NCBI RefSeq assembly: GCF_900108955.1
Contig: NZ_FNYA01000003.1
Location: forward strand, 124,001 to 188,000
Direction of reading: 5' to 3'
Length of the DNA: 64,000 nucleotides
From: Flavobacterium terrigena
Lineage (GTDB): Bacteria; Bacteroidota; Bacteroidia; Flavobacteriales; Flavobacteriaceae
Below are positions 1 to 8,337 of this stretch, piece by piece. The notes beneath the pieces are model-generated. The model was not told the DNA's origin. It was given only the letters and a program-made list of their open reading frames with translations, and ran no database searches. A program made the translations under genes and the position numbers. Within the stretch, counting starts at the first letter, position 1, and each line of letters starts with the position of its first letter.

Positions 1-335
1 TTTCTTCTAAAGTAGTTGGAAGTAAAGATTTTCAGTATGTGATTTTTAATTTACCTGAGGATGTAATTCCAAATGAATTACGTTTTGACTTTGGTAGTAA
101 TGAAAAGCAAGAGGATATATACTTGAAAAGTATCAAGTTTGATTATGGAAATAAAACGAGATTATTAAGTGGGATGGAGATAGGTAGTTTCTTTAGAGCT
201 GATGGAAGTAATTGTTTATTTGAAATAAATACTGGTAAAATATCAAGCATTAAGAAAGATGGCAAAAGACAAATGCCTTTATTATATCCACATGAGGTTG
301 CTTTAAAGAATGAAATTGAAAAAATGATAAAATAA
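1..335 (+). CDS. C-terminal part of an unrecognised protein, cut by the window edge
   Basis: The frame is open from base 3, so the gene starts outside the window and only about 110 C-terminal residues are visible. They alternate beta-like stretches (YVIFNLPEDVIP, LRFDFGS, IKFDYGNK) with charged turns and end in a short lysine/glutamate-rich helix. No catalytic motif, signal peptide or membrane segment is visible in this part. The GTG at base 39 is probably an internal codon, because coding-like sequence continues upstream of it. A strong terminator follows, so this gene closes a transcription unit ahead of the polysaccharide genes. I do not recognise the family; a tail of a membrane or carbohydrate-binding protein is possible but only inferred from the neighbours. 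Confidence 0.6.
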   Translation, partial: SSKVVGSKDFQYVIFNLPEDVIPNELRFDFGSNEKQEDIYLKSIKFDYGNKTRLLSGMEIGSFFRADGSNCLFEINTGKISSIKKDGKRQMPLLYPHEVALKNEIEKMIK

Positions 336-340
336 TATTT

Positions 341-369
341 AAGGAAGTTTTAAAACTTCCTTTTTTTTT
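341..369 (+). terminator. Rho-independent terminator after the first partial gene
   Basis: A perfect palindrome (GGAAGTTTTAAAACTTCC) is followed by an unbroken run of nine or more T. It sits six bases after the stop codon of the partial gene and separates it from the methyltransferase gene. Confidence 0.85.
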
Positions 370-381
370 CTCTAAACAGTT

Positions 382-1044
382 ATGAATTACGATAAAAAAA
401 ACCCAGATTATTATTCTAACATAAGGCTAGATTTGGTTCAATTCATAAGTAATGAATCAAACTTAAAGATAATGGAAATTGGAGCAGCTTATGGAGAAAC
501 TCTGTTTTATTTAAAAGAAAATGGTATTGCATCAGAAGCCGTAGGAGTTGATTTATTTGAAGACAAAATAAACCCACAAAACTATAAGCCTTTAGATAAT
601 TTTATTTTTGGAAATATAGAAGAAATTCATTTAGAACAATATGTAAATTATTTTGATGTAATTTTTCTTCCAGATGTTTTAGAGCATTTATTAGAACCAA
701 AAAATGTTTTAAACAAAATATCGCAATATTTAAAAAATGATGGCAAAATAATTATTAGTATGCCAAATATTCGTCATTATTCTGCTATAAACAAAATTTT
801 CTTTAAAGGCGATTTTAGCTATGAAGAAAGCGGTATTTTTGATTATACTCACTTGCGTTTTTATTGTAGAAAAAACATTATACAATTAATTGAACAATCA
901 AATTACAAAGTTATAATAGAACAAAGCTCAATAAAAAACTATAAAGGAAAATCGCTAACAAAAATATTTAACCAAATTACATTTGGTTTTTTTGAAGAAT
1001 TTTTGAGTTATCAATATTTTTTTGTTGCAACAAAAGTAAAATAA
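382..1044 (+). CDS. Class I SAM-dependent methyltransferase (Methyltransf_23 type)
   Basis: This 220-residue protein has the SAM-binding motif I (MEIGAAYGET, residues 31-40), an acidic residue after the second strand (GVDLFED) and the FLPDVLEHLLEP stretch near residues 95-106 typical of small-molecule and sugar methyltransferases. The C-terminal half carries the HLRFYCRKN segment common in the methyltransferases of O-antigen and capsule loci. It lies directly upstream of the flippase gene (12-base gap), so it probably decorates a sugar or lipid-linked glycan in the cytoplasm. No promoter is obvious between the preceding terminator and the start. The substrate cannot be read from the sequence. 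Confidence 0.85.
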   Translation: MNYDKKNPDYYSNIRLDLVQFISNESNLKIMEIGAAYGETLFYLKENGIASEAVGVDLFEDKINPQNYKPLDNFIFGNIEEIHLEQYVNYFDVIFLPDVLEHLLEPKNVLNKISQYLKNDGKIIISMPNIRHYSAINKIFFKGDFSYEESGIFDYTHLRFYCRKNIIQLIEQSNYKVIIEQSSIKNYKGKSLTKIFNQITFGFFEEFLSYQYFFVATKVK

Positions 1045-1056
1045 AATCTCTTTTTA

Positions 1057-2316
1057 ATGAGTTTTAAAAAAATTTTCACTTCATCAGGAGTAAATTTCTT
1101 ATTCCGAATATTTGGTTTAGGAACCTCTTTTTTTACTACTATTATAATTACTAAACTTTTCGGAATAAATACTTTTGGAAACTACTCACTTATATTTGCA
1201 ATAGCACAAATTGCAGCATTGTTTTTTACATTAGGAATACCAAATACATTAATAAAAATAATAGGAAATGAAAATTTTAGTTATTTACAAGCTAAAAAAC
1301 TACTGATAAAAGGTTTAAAAGGAGCATTAGCATTTTCAATTATTCCAATGTTTTTCTTTTATTTTGGAGCAACTTTTTTTTCAGAAACAATTTTTAATAA
1401 TGTTCAATTAAAAAATTATTTTCTAATTATTTCCATAGCAACACCTTTGTTTGTTGTTCACGAAATTTTACTTTATTTTTTTATTGCCACCAAAAAATTT
1501 ATGAAATACAATTTTTTTATGTTTGTATTGCCAAATGTACTTTTAATTTTATTTCTGTTTTTGTTTTATAATTTAAAATTTGAAAATCACTTTACCTTTA
1601 TTGCTTTTTCAATTTCTATATTATTAACAGTTTTAATCGAAGTAACTACTATTTTTGAACTAAAAAATCAACAAATAAAAAGTTCTATTTCCACACTAAA
1701 TTTAATAAAAACAGCTTCACCTTTACTTTTTAGTGGTTTGTTTATCTATTTGTTAAACAATACAAATATAATTTTATTAGGTGTTTTGTCAAACGAATCA
1801 CAAGTTGGAATTTATAATATTGCCTATAAAGTGGGTAGTGTTGGTTTTCTTGTAATTGTTTCGGTTAGCACAATCATAACACCAAAAATGGCCGAATTGT
1901 ATGGTCAAAACAATTTGCTTGAATTAAAAAAACTAACACACAAAGCCACACAATTAATAGCTTTTTTATCCTTTCCTTTAGTTTTAATTTTAATCCTTTT
2001 TAGTAAATTTATTTTATCATTTTGGGGCGAAAACACTAGTTCAGGCAGCACTGCAATGATAATAATATCAATTGGAGTGCTACTTAGCGCAATTGTTGGA
2101 AATGTAGATCAAATATTAAACATGACAAACAATCAAAAAATTTTAAGAAACATTACAATATTTAGTTTTTTTATACACATCATAGTTAGTTATTTTCTTA
2201 TTAAAGAATATGGAATAAATGGAGCCGCAATAGCTACGTTAATTACTAATGTTTTAATTAATGTACTATGTTTGTATTACATAAAAAAGAAATTAGGATT
2301 TTACACTTTATTTTAA
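1057..2316 (+). CDS. Wzx-type polysaccharide flippase (MOP superfamily)
   Basis: The 419-residue protein is almost entirely hydrophobic, with about 12 predicted membrane helices and short basic loops, the usual size for Wzx/RfbX-type flippases. The opening segment (SSGVNFLFRIFGLG) and the long helix pairs match the polysaccharide_synt family. It should move undecaprenyl-linked repeat units across the inner membrane. It stands between a methyltransferase and a glycosyltransferase (2-base gap to the next start), consistent with one operon. Family assignment rests on hydropathy, length and context; sequence identity among flippases is low. Confidence 0.88.
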   Translation: MSFKKIFTSSGVNFLFRIFGLGTSFFTTIIITKLFGINTFGNYSLIFAIAQIAALFFTLGIPNTLIKIIGNENFSYLQAKKLLIKGLKGALAFSIIPMFFFYFGATFFSETIFNNVQLKNYFLIISIATPLFVVHEILLYFFIATKKFMKYNFFMFVLPNVLLILFLFLFYNLKFENHFTFIAFSISILLTVLIEVTTIFELKNQQIKSSISTLNLIKTASPLLFSGLFIYLLNNTNIILLGVLSNESQVGIYNIAYKVGSVGFLVIVSVSTIITPKMAELYGQNNLLELKKLTHKATQLIAFLSFPLVLILILFSKFILSFWGENTSSGSTAMIIISIGVLLSAIVGNVDQILNMTNNQKILRNITIFSFFIHIIVSYFLIKEYGINGAAIATLITNVLINVLCLYYIKKKLGFYTLF

Positions 2317-2317
2317 A

Positions 2318-3130
2318 ATGAATTTAGAATTATCAGTAATTATCGTTAATTATAATGGGTTAAAATATTTAAAAGATTGTTTAGACTCTTTATACAAAAA
2401 TTTAGAAGAAATTTCTTTTGAAATTATTATTATTGATAATAATTCTGTTGATGCAAGTTGTGATTACCTTAAAACAAATTTCCCAGAAGTTAAGTTAATT
2501 GAGTCAAAAATAAATTATGGTTTTGGAAAAGGAAACAATGAAGCTGTAAAAACTGCAAAAGGAAAATATTTATTATTAATAAATAATGATACGATTGTTT
2601 TAGATAATATAAAGTCAGTTTTAAATTTTATTGAAAGCAATAATAATGTTGGAGTGGTTGGTATCAATATGTTAAATAAAAACAAAGAATATCTTCCTGC
2701 TGCTGGTATTTTTCCTAATATTAGGAACATGTTTCAATTTAAAAATCTTTTAGATTTAGGACCCGAATTTAAAAAGGGAAAATTTTCAAAAGAAAGCTAC
2801 GAAGTGGATTGGTTATGTGGATCTTTTTTGTTTTTAGCTAAAAATACTTACACTACAATTAATGGTTTTGATGAAGATTATTTTATGTATGTAGAAGATG
2901 TTGATTTTTGCAAAAAAATAGCTAATATTGGATTAAAACGTGTTTTTATTCCAAATATAAACTACATTCATTTTGTTGGATTTAATTCAAATAAAAACCC
3001 AATGCTAGTAAAAGGATATAAGATTTATATTCAAAAACATTTTTCTGGAATTGAAAAACGATTAGTTTATGGCGTACTATTTATTAATTCGTTAGTAAAA
3101 GAAATAAAAGTAGCTTTTAAAAAAAATTAA
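2318..3130 (+). CDS. Family 2 glycosyltransferase, rhamnosyltransferase-like
   Basis: A GT-A fold is indicated by the N-terminal SVIIVNYNG motif (residues 6-14), the IIIIDNNS strand (37-43), the metal/nucleotide motif INND (88-91), WLCGSF (165-170) and the YVEDVDFC acceptor-side motif (191-198). This set is typical of WbbL-like rhamnosyltransferases and related family 2 enzymes. At 270 residues it is a soluble or peripheral enzyme with no membrane helix. It starts two bases after the flippase stop, so it is translated in the same unit. The donor sugar is inferred only loosely. Confidence 0.88.
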   Translation: MNLELSVIIVNYNGLKYLKDCLDSLYKNLEEISFEIIIIDNNSVDASCDYLKTNFPEVKLIESKINYGFGKGNNEAVKTAKGKYLLLINNDTIVLDNIKSVLNFIESNNNVGVVGINMLNKNKEYLPAAGIFPNIRNMFQFKNLLDLGPEFKKGKFSKESYEVDWLCGSFLFLAKNTYTTINGFDEDYFMYVEDVDFCKKIANIGLKRVFIPNINYIHFVGFNSNKNPMLVKGYKIYIQKHFSGIEKRLVYGVLFINSLVKEIKVAFKKN

Positions 3131-3154
3131 TTCTGTATTTTTGATGCTTAATTA

Positions 3155-4414
3155 ATGTTAAAGATGAAGATAAACAAAAGCAATTTTTATTCAATACTTT
3201 TCATGATTGTAATTTTTTTGCAATTGTATCTTCCTTCTTTTAAAGCAAACATATTTATTCAAATAGGAGTATTAGTACTCTATTTTTTTATAGAAAAATC
3301 AACTATTTCATTAGGTTTTATTAAGGCATTAGTGCCACTTGTATGTATTTTTTTTTTAGGTTTTTTAGGTACATTGATTCATAAATACTCATTATACGAG
3401 ATACTAAAAGATATTTTCCATTTTTTAAAACCAATTTTAGGATTGCTAATAGGATATCTTTTTTTTACTAAAATTAACGACTTTAAATTATTTGTAAAAA
3501 CAATTGTAATTGCGGGTTTAATCTCCGCATTAATTCATATTATTTTAGTTGCTTTTTTCAGCAGAACCGAAACAGTTTCTGATTTAAGAGAATTAGGTAA
3601 AGATAATTTTTTAGAGTTATTTGCGCTGTTTTTTTTAGGTTACTACAAAAAGTTTAAATTAGAAAACTTATTTAATAGCAAAACTATTTTTAGAATTATA
3701 TTTTACATGCTACTATTGTCTTGTGTTTTATATTTTTCAAGAACAATGATTGTAATTGCCATACTGCTTTTTTTATCTGTTTATGGTTTTACAAAAATTA
3801 CGAAGACTACAATAAAAATTATTACTATTTTTACTTTTTCCATAATTATATTTTATGCCTATTTGTTTTCAATAAAATTAGATAGAAATGGAAATAGCCT
3901 CGAGTCTTTTTTATACAAAGTACAAATTGCGCCATCTGAAATTTTAAAAACAAAAATAGATCGTGAAAACCATAAAGATTTATGGGATCATTGGCGCGGT
4001 TATGAAGCAAAACGAGCTTTTGCTTTAATGGAAGATAATCCAAGTAGTTTTGTATTTGGATGTGGCCATGGATCATTAGTAAACCTTAAATTTTACGCAC
4101 CATTAACCAATAATAAAAACGATAAAGGATTAAGATACATTTCGGAGTTACACAATGGATATCCATACATTTTATATAAAACGGGAGTTATTGGGTTGTT
4201 TTTTTACCTTGTTTTTTTAATAGGCTTTTACAAGAAAATTTATAGACCATTCAGTATGGAAGCCATATTTATATCAGCAATCGGATTGATGTTTTTATTT
4301 TCAACTTTGACAATAACAGGAATTTATAATTCTAGAGATATTGTCGTATTTATTTTAGGCGCTTTATTGTACTTTGAGAGAATCGTAAGTAAAAACAAAA
4401 TTTTAGAACGATGA
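3155..4414 (+). CDS. O-antigen polymerase/ligase-like membrane protein (Wzy or WaaL type)
   Basis: This 419-residue protein has roughly ten membrane helices and one long polar loop (around residues 240-340) before the last helices, the topology of Wzy polymerases and WaaL ligases. Inside the loop lies a HNGYPYILYKTG segment resembling the conserved His/Asn-containing element of that superfamily. An alternative ATG lies three codons in. Its stop overlaps the next start by four bases (ATGA), so the acyltransferase is translationally coupled. A second protein of the same topology lies at 8273-9625; which polymerises and which ligates is not decidable here. Confidence 0.8.
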   Translation: MLKMKINKSNFYSILFMIVIFLQLYLPSFKANIFIQIGVLVLYFFIEKSTISLGFIKALVPLVCIFFLGFLGTLIHKYSLYEILKDIFHFLKPILGLLIGYLFFTKINDFKLFVKTIVIAGLISALIHIILVAFFSRTETVSDLRELGKDNFLELFALFFLGYYKKFKLENLFNSKTIFRIIFYMLLLSCVLYFSRTMIVIAILLFLSVYGFTKITKTTIKIITIFTFSIIIFYAYLFSIKLDRNGNSLESFLYKVQIAPSEILKTKIDRENHKDLWDHWRGYEAKRAFALMEDNPSSFVFGCGHGSLVNLKFYAPLTNNKNDKGLRYISELHNGYPYILYKTGVIGLFFYLVFLIGFYKKIYRPFSMEAIFISAIGLMFLFSTLTITGIYNSRDIVVFILGALLYFERIVSKNKILER

Positions 4415-5088
4415 TAAAAAAAATTTTTCAGAAACTATTACATAAGTCAGGCAAGAGCTATACTATAGACTCTAGAATTCCAAGTAGCTTATTTTTTTAT
4501 ACTTTGAAAACAAGAGGATTTATGCTTTTTCGAGGTTTGTTATTTCTTAGAAAGAAAGTTTTTTTGGGAAAAAATTGTACAATACTCAATAAAAAAAACA
4601 TATGTTTTGGTAAAAATGTAACAATTGAACAAAGCACAAGACTTGATGGATATGCTTACGAAAAAATTATTTTAAGTAATAATGTTAGAATTGGTGCATA
4701 TTCTTATCTTACTTGTACAAGCCATATGAGTAAATACGGTAAAGGTTTAAAGATGGGAGAAAATTCTGCAATAGGAGATTTTACACATTTTGGAGCGTCA
4801 GGAGGAATCGAAATTGGCGACAATGTAATTATGGGTTCCTACATAAGTTTTCACTCAGAAAATCACAACTTTAAAAACAAAGAAATACTAATCAGAGAAC
4901 AAGGAGTTACCTCTAAAGGAATTAAATTAGGTAATAATATTTGGGTTGGAGCAAAAGTAACTTTTTTAGATGGTTCTTGCATTGGCGACAATTCAGTTGT
5001 TGCAGCTGGCGCAGTTGTTAGTGGTATTTTTCCTGAAAATTCCATAATTGGTGGTATTCCGGCTAAAGTGCTAAAGCAAATTGATTAA
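4411..5088 (+). CDS. Hexapeptide-repeat (left-handed beta-helix) acyltransferase
   Basis: Residues 50-225 show repeated hexapeptide imperfect units ([LIV]GxxxX), for example GDNVIMGSYI and GNNIWVGAKV, which form a left-handed beta helix. H148 and H152 in FHSENHNF match the catalytic histidine region of WcaF/NodL-type sugar O-acetyltransferases. The N-terminal 45 residues are basic and may associate with the membrane. It overlaps the upstream polymerase-like gene by four bases. It probably acetylates a sugar of the glycan built by this locus. The next gene converges on it with only seven bases between stops. Confidence 0.88.
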   Translation: MIKKIFQKLLHKSGKSYTIDSRIPSSLFFYTLKTRGFMLFRGLLFLRKKVFLGKNCTILNKKNICFGKNVTIEQSTRLDGYAYEKIILSNNVRIGAYSYLTCTSHMSKYGKGLKMGENSAIGDFTHFGASGGIEIGDNVIMGSYISFHSENHNFKNKEILIREQGVTSKGIKLGNNIWVGAKVTFLDGSCIGDNSVVAAGAVVSGIFPENSIIGGIPAKVLKQID

Positions 5089-5095
5089 CTTAAAA

Positions 5096-6256
5096 TTATG
5101 AAGTAAGTTCAATATATTTTTTTTCAAAAGAAGACACATATTGTTCAGTAGAAAAAACATCTTTTACTCTTTTATTTCCATTGTTTCCATATTTTTCTCT
5201 CAAATCTGGATTCAATACCAATATTTCTAATTTTTTTGCAAGATCATCTACATTTCTTGGTTCAAAAAACAATCCTGTTTCATTATCAACAACAATTTCA
5301 CACAAGCCTCCATGTTTTGCAGCAATCACAGGTTTGTTAGAAAGCATGGCTTCAGTAGCAACTAAACCAAATGGTTCCGGTTCAATAGATGGAACTACCG
5401 ATATATCTATAGCATCATATATTTGCCAAATATTTTTTTGAAAGTCAACAATAGTAACATTCTTTTCTAATTTGAATGACGCTATTAAATCGTTTAATTT
5501 GACTAAAAAATGATCTTGTCCAGGTGGCGTTGAACCAACAAATACTAAATGTATATTGGAATGTTTTTTTATTAATTTATCAAATGCTTCTAATAGAAGA
5601 TACTGACCTTTCCATCTGCTAATTCGTCCCACTAAACCAATAACAATTGCTTCTTGTTGTGTTTTTAAAACAGTTTCTTTTAATACAGTAATCAATGTTT
5701 TATCTGAAATAGGAAAGTTTCTTGATTGACCATTATATATTACCTCAGATTTTTTTTCAACTTTTGGATATATCTTTAAAAATTGATTATAAGAAGCTTT
5801 AGAATTATAAATAATTTTGTCTGAAAAAAAATTCACAATTCGAGGATATAATTTCGCAATCGTTTTAGGACTTTCAACTATTTCATGAACGTGCCATAAA
5901 TGAGGTTTATTGTAAAATAAAGAATAAAAAGCACCAATAAGCACAGAGATTGCATTAGAGTGAACCAAATCAATAGTTATTGTTTTAGTTTCTTTGCTAA
6001 TGATATAAAACCCTCTTATCGAATCTACAAAAACCCTATAAATTCCATAAAAACTTAAAAGCGATCGATTCAATTTTACTACGGGACATTTTATTACTTT
6101 AATTCCTTTCTGTAACAAAATTTCCTTTAAAGGGCCTTCGTTTTCTAAAACTACAATTGGGGTAAAATTTTTAGGAAAATTATCAATTAGTTCTAATAAA
6201 GCTTTGTCAGCCCCATATAGTTCTGATGATTGATTAATAATTAATACGTTTTTCAT
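5096..6256 (-). CDS. Family 4 glycosyltransferase
   Basis: The 386-residue protein has the two-domain GT-B layout. The N-terminal LYGADKAL element (residues 13-20) follows a first strand LIINQS; the C-terminal domain has GLVGRISRWKGQ (207-218) and the EX7E motif (E294 to E302, EPFGLVATE) that binds the nucleotide sugar, followed by GGLCEIV. It reads against the flanking polysaccharide genes together with the oxygenase gene upstream (gap nine bases), so these two form their own transcription unit inside the locus. The sugar donor is unknown. Confidence 0.92.
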   Translation of the reverse strand: MKNVLIINQSSELYGADKALLELIDNFPKNFTPIVVLENEGPLKEILLQKGIKVIKCPVVKLNRSLLSFYGIYRVFVDSIRGFYIISKETKTITIDLVHSNAISVLIGAFYSLFYNKPHLWHVHEIVESPKTIAKLYPRIVNFFSDKIIYNSKASYNQFLKIYPKVEKKSEVIYNGQSRNFPISDKTLITVLKETVLKTQQEAIVIGLVGRISRWKGQYLLLEAFDKLIKKHSNIHLVFVGSTPPGQDHFLVKLNDLIASFKLEKNVTIVDFQKNIWQIYDAIDISVVPSIEPEPFGLVATEAMLSNKPVIAAKHGGLCEIVVDNETGLFFEPRNVDDLAKKLEILVLNPDLREKYGNNGNKRVKDVFSTEQYVSSFEKKYIELTS

Positions 6257-6265
6257 AAAATACTA

Positions 6266-7042
6266 TTACTGATTCTTAGCAGTCGCACTTCCAAAAAACT
6301 TATTTTTAGTTTTAACCAAAAAATTATAATTTTTAGCAAATAATTTTTTTAAAGCAGACGCATCATCTTTTGGAAACCAATCTGTTGTTCGAGGTGTTTC
6401 AATAATACGCTCATGAATTTGATACGCATAAGTAGCTATTGATGTTCTAAATCTTCCCTCAGGAAAGTTTGTCATATCATAACCATGTAAAGTATAAGGC
6501 GCACATTGTTGAATAATCATTCTGTTAAAAGGAACGTCTAGTTCAGCTTCATCATTAGTTCTTAAATCTTTAATTCTCAAGCCACCTTTGTATTCTGGTT
6601 TCCAATCTTTATTTAAATAAAGCAACAAGTTCAATTCTCTATACCAGTTTTTATGTAAAGGATGATAATTAAAATCAAGATGCATATCCAAGAAACTGTT
6701 TTTCTTTCCTTGGTGTAAACCTCCACCAAAATTTTTAGGATCTACAAAAGTTTTCTTTGCAGTGATATAAGTTAGAATAGTATTAAATCGTTCGGATGCT
6801 AAATCATTGTATAACTCTAAAAATTCTGGACAAATTTCTTTGTAATTTGATTTTTCAAATTTATTCCCTGCAAAGCCATAATCCCTACTTTTATTATTCA
6901 GCTCAGGAACATTTTCATACGCTTTTAATAATTTTTCCTCATCACAAAAGGAATCAATAATCAAATGCGGAAAGGGTTGAGCAGTTAAGTATTGAGTTCT
7001 TAATTTATCTAAATTATTTTCTAAAAAAGTAAAATTTATCAT
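6266..7042 (-). CDS. 2-oxoglutarate/Fe(II)-dependent oxygenase, prolyl 4-hydroxylase-like
   Basis: The 258-residue protein has the iron facial triad in order: H121-x-D123 (MHLDF), distal H186 (YTLHGY) and the 2-oxoglutarate-binding R199 (GRFRTS). The flanking LLYLN and GGLRI segments fit the double-stranded beta helix of the P4Hc/2OG-FeII_Oxy family. Established members hydroxylate proteins, lipids or small molecules, and relatives occur in glycan loci. Here it precedes a glycosyltransferase in a two-gene minus-strand unit, so a role in modifying a glycan or its acceptor is an inference. A -7 box lies about 25 bases upstream of the start. Confidence 0.85.
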   Translation of the reverse strand: MINFTFLENNLDKLRTQYLTAQPFPHLIIDSFCDEEKLLKAYENVPELNNKSRDYGFAGNKFEKSNYKEICPEFLELYNDLASERFNTILTYITAKKTFVDPKNFGGGLHQGKKNSFLDMHLDFNYHPLHKNWYRELNLLLYLNKDWKPEYKGGLRIKDLRTNDEAELDVPFNRMIIQQCAPYTLHGYDMTNFPEGRFRTSIATYAYQIHERIIETPRTTDWFPKDDASALKKLFAKNYNFLVKTKNKFFGSATAKNQ

Positions 7043-7065
7043 AGCACTAGGAATATTATATTTTA

Positions 7066-7073
7066 CAAATGTA
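7066..7073 (-). promoter_or_regulatory. -7 box (TACATTTG) for the oxygenase / GT4 unit
   Basis: On the minus strand TACATTTG matches TAnnTTTG, 23 bases before the oxygenase start codon. No convincing -33 TTG is seen at the usual distance. Confidence 0.55.
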
Positions 7074-7191
7074 AAAAGAAATGCAATACAATTATTAGAT
7101 AAAAATCATTAAAATCTATAATTGAATAAAAACAAATCAAGATTTGATAAGACATATTAATTTTAACATTTTCTTAAAACCTTTTTTTCAT

Positions 7192-7199
7192 TACTTTTG
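7192..7199 (+). promoter_or_regulatory. -7 box (TACTTTTG) that fixes the start of the DUF1972 gene
   Basis: TACTTTTG matches TAnnTTTG and would start transcription near base 7205. It lies inside the longer open frame that begins at 7144, so the upstream start would not be transcribed; this supports the ATG at 7222. Confidence 0.6.
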
Positions 7200-7221
7200 T
7201 CAATTGAATGAAAAACGTTTT

Positions 7222-8337
7222 ATGAAAATAGCTATTCTTGGCACACGAGGTATTCCCAACTATTATGGTGGTTTTGAACAATTTGCTGAATTTTTTTCTG
7301 TTTATTTAGCAGAAAAAGGTCATGATGTGTATTGTTACAATTCACACAATCATAAATACCAAGAAAAAACGTTTCATGGCGTAAATTTAATACATAAGCA
7401 CGATCCTGAATATAAATTCGGCACTTTTGGCCAGTTTATTTACGATTTTAACTGTATTATGGATAGCCGCAAGAGAAATTTTGATATCATTCTTCAATTA
7501 GGATATACGAGTAATTCAGTTTGGTTTTTTCTTATGCCAAAAAAATCCATTAACATCATCAATATGGACGGTTTAGAATGGAAACGTTCGAAATATTCCA
7601 AACCCGTACAACAATTTTTAAAACTGGCAGAATGGTTGGCCGCAAAATCGGGTGATTATTTAGTTTCCGATTCGTTAGGAATTAAAAAATTTTTGCTAGA
7701 AAAATATAAAAAAGAGTCTACTTACATTGCTTATGGTGCGTATCCATTCAATTCGCCAAACGAAGATATTTTAAAGGAATATCAAGTTGAAAAAGAAAAT
7801 TTCAATATGATAATGGCACGTTTTGAACCAGAAAATAATTTAGATATGGTTTTGGAAGGCGTGGCTTTAAATTCAGAAGATAAAACACCTATTTTAGTTG
7901 TTGGAAATCACAATACCAAATATGGAGAATATTTAAAAAACAAGTTTAAACCTCATGAAAACATTCGTTTTATGGGTGGGATTTACAATTTGCAACACTT
8001 AAATAATTTACGTTATTATTCTAAATTATATTTTCATGGTCATTCGGTTGGGGGAACAAATCCGTCATTATTAGAAGCAATGGCATCTCAAGCACTTATT
8101 GCTGCTCATAATAATGATTTTAATAAAGGCGTTTTAAAAGAAAATGCGTTTTATTTTTCTAATCCAACAGAAGTGAAAAATTTGTTAAATAATAGCAAAA
8201 AAAGTAATAACTTGCCGTTCATAAAAAACAATTACGAAGCGATAGTTAATGAGTTTAATTGGACTAAGATAAATGGCGATTATTTACAACTTTTTGAACA
8301 ATGTATGGAAAGATATAAAGCAGGAAAATCAAAATAA
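7222..8337 (+). CDS. DUF1972-type glycosyltransferase (GT4-like)
   Basis: The protein (371 residues from the chosen start) opens with MKIAILGTRGIPNYYGGFEQ, the signature of the DUF1972/GT4 subgroup often annotated as rhamnosyltransferases. The C-terminal domain has the FHGHSVGGTNPSLLEAMA stretch corresponding to the donor-binding EX7E region. The open frame extends 26 codons upstream, but those residues are not typical of the family and lie upstream of the -7 box, so 7222 is preferred. The 3' end overlaps the next gene by 65 bases. It probably adds a sugar to the repeat unit in the cytoplasm. Confidence 0.9.
   Translation: MKIAILGTRGIPNYYGGFEQFAEFFSVYLAEKGHDVYCYNSHNHKYQEKTFHGVNLIHKHDPEYKFGTFGQFIYDFNCIMDSRKRNFDIILQLGYTSNSVWFFLMPKKSINIINMDGLEWKRSKYSKPVQQFLKLAEWLAAKSGDYLVSDSLGIKKFLLEKYKKESTYIAYGAYPFNSPNEDILKEYQVEKENFNMIMARFEPENNLDMVLEGVALNSEDKTPILVVGNHNTKYGEYLKNKFKPHENIRFMGGIYNLQHLNNLRYYSKLYFHGHSVGGTNPSLLEAMASQALIAAHNNDFNKGVLKENAFYFSNPTEVKNLLNNSKKSNNLPFIKNNYEAIVNEFNWTKINGDYLQLFEQCMERYKAGKSK

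Noticed and set aside
7144-7221. Longer N-terminus of the DUF1972 protein
   Set aside because: The added residues do not fit the family and lie upstream of the -7 box at 7192.
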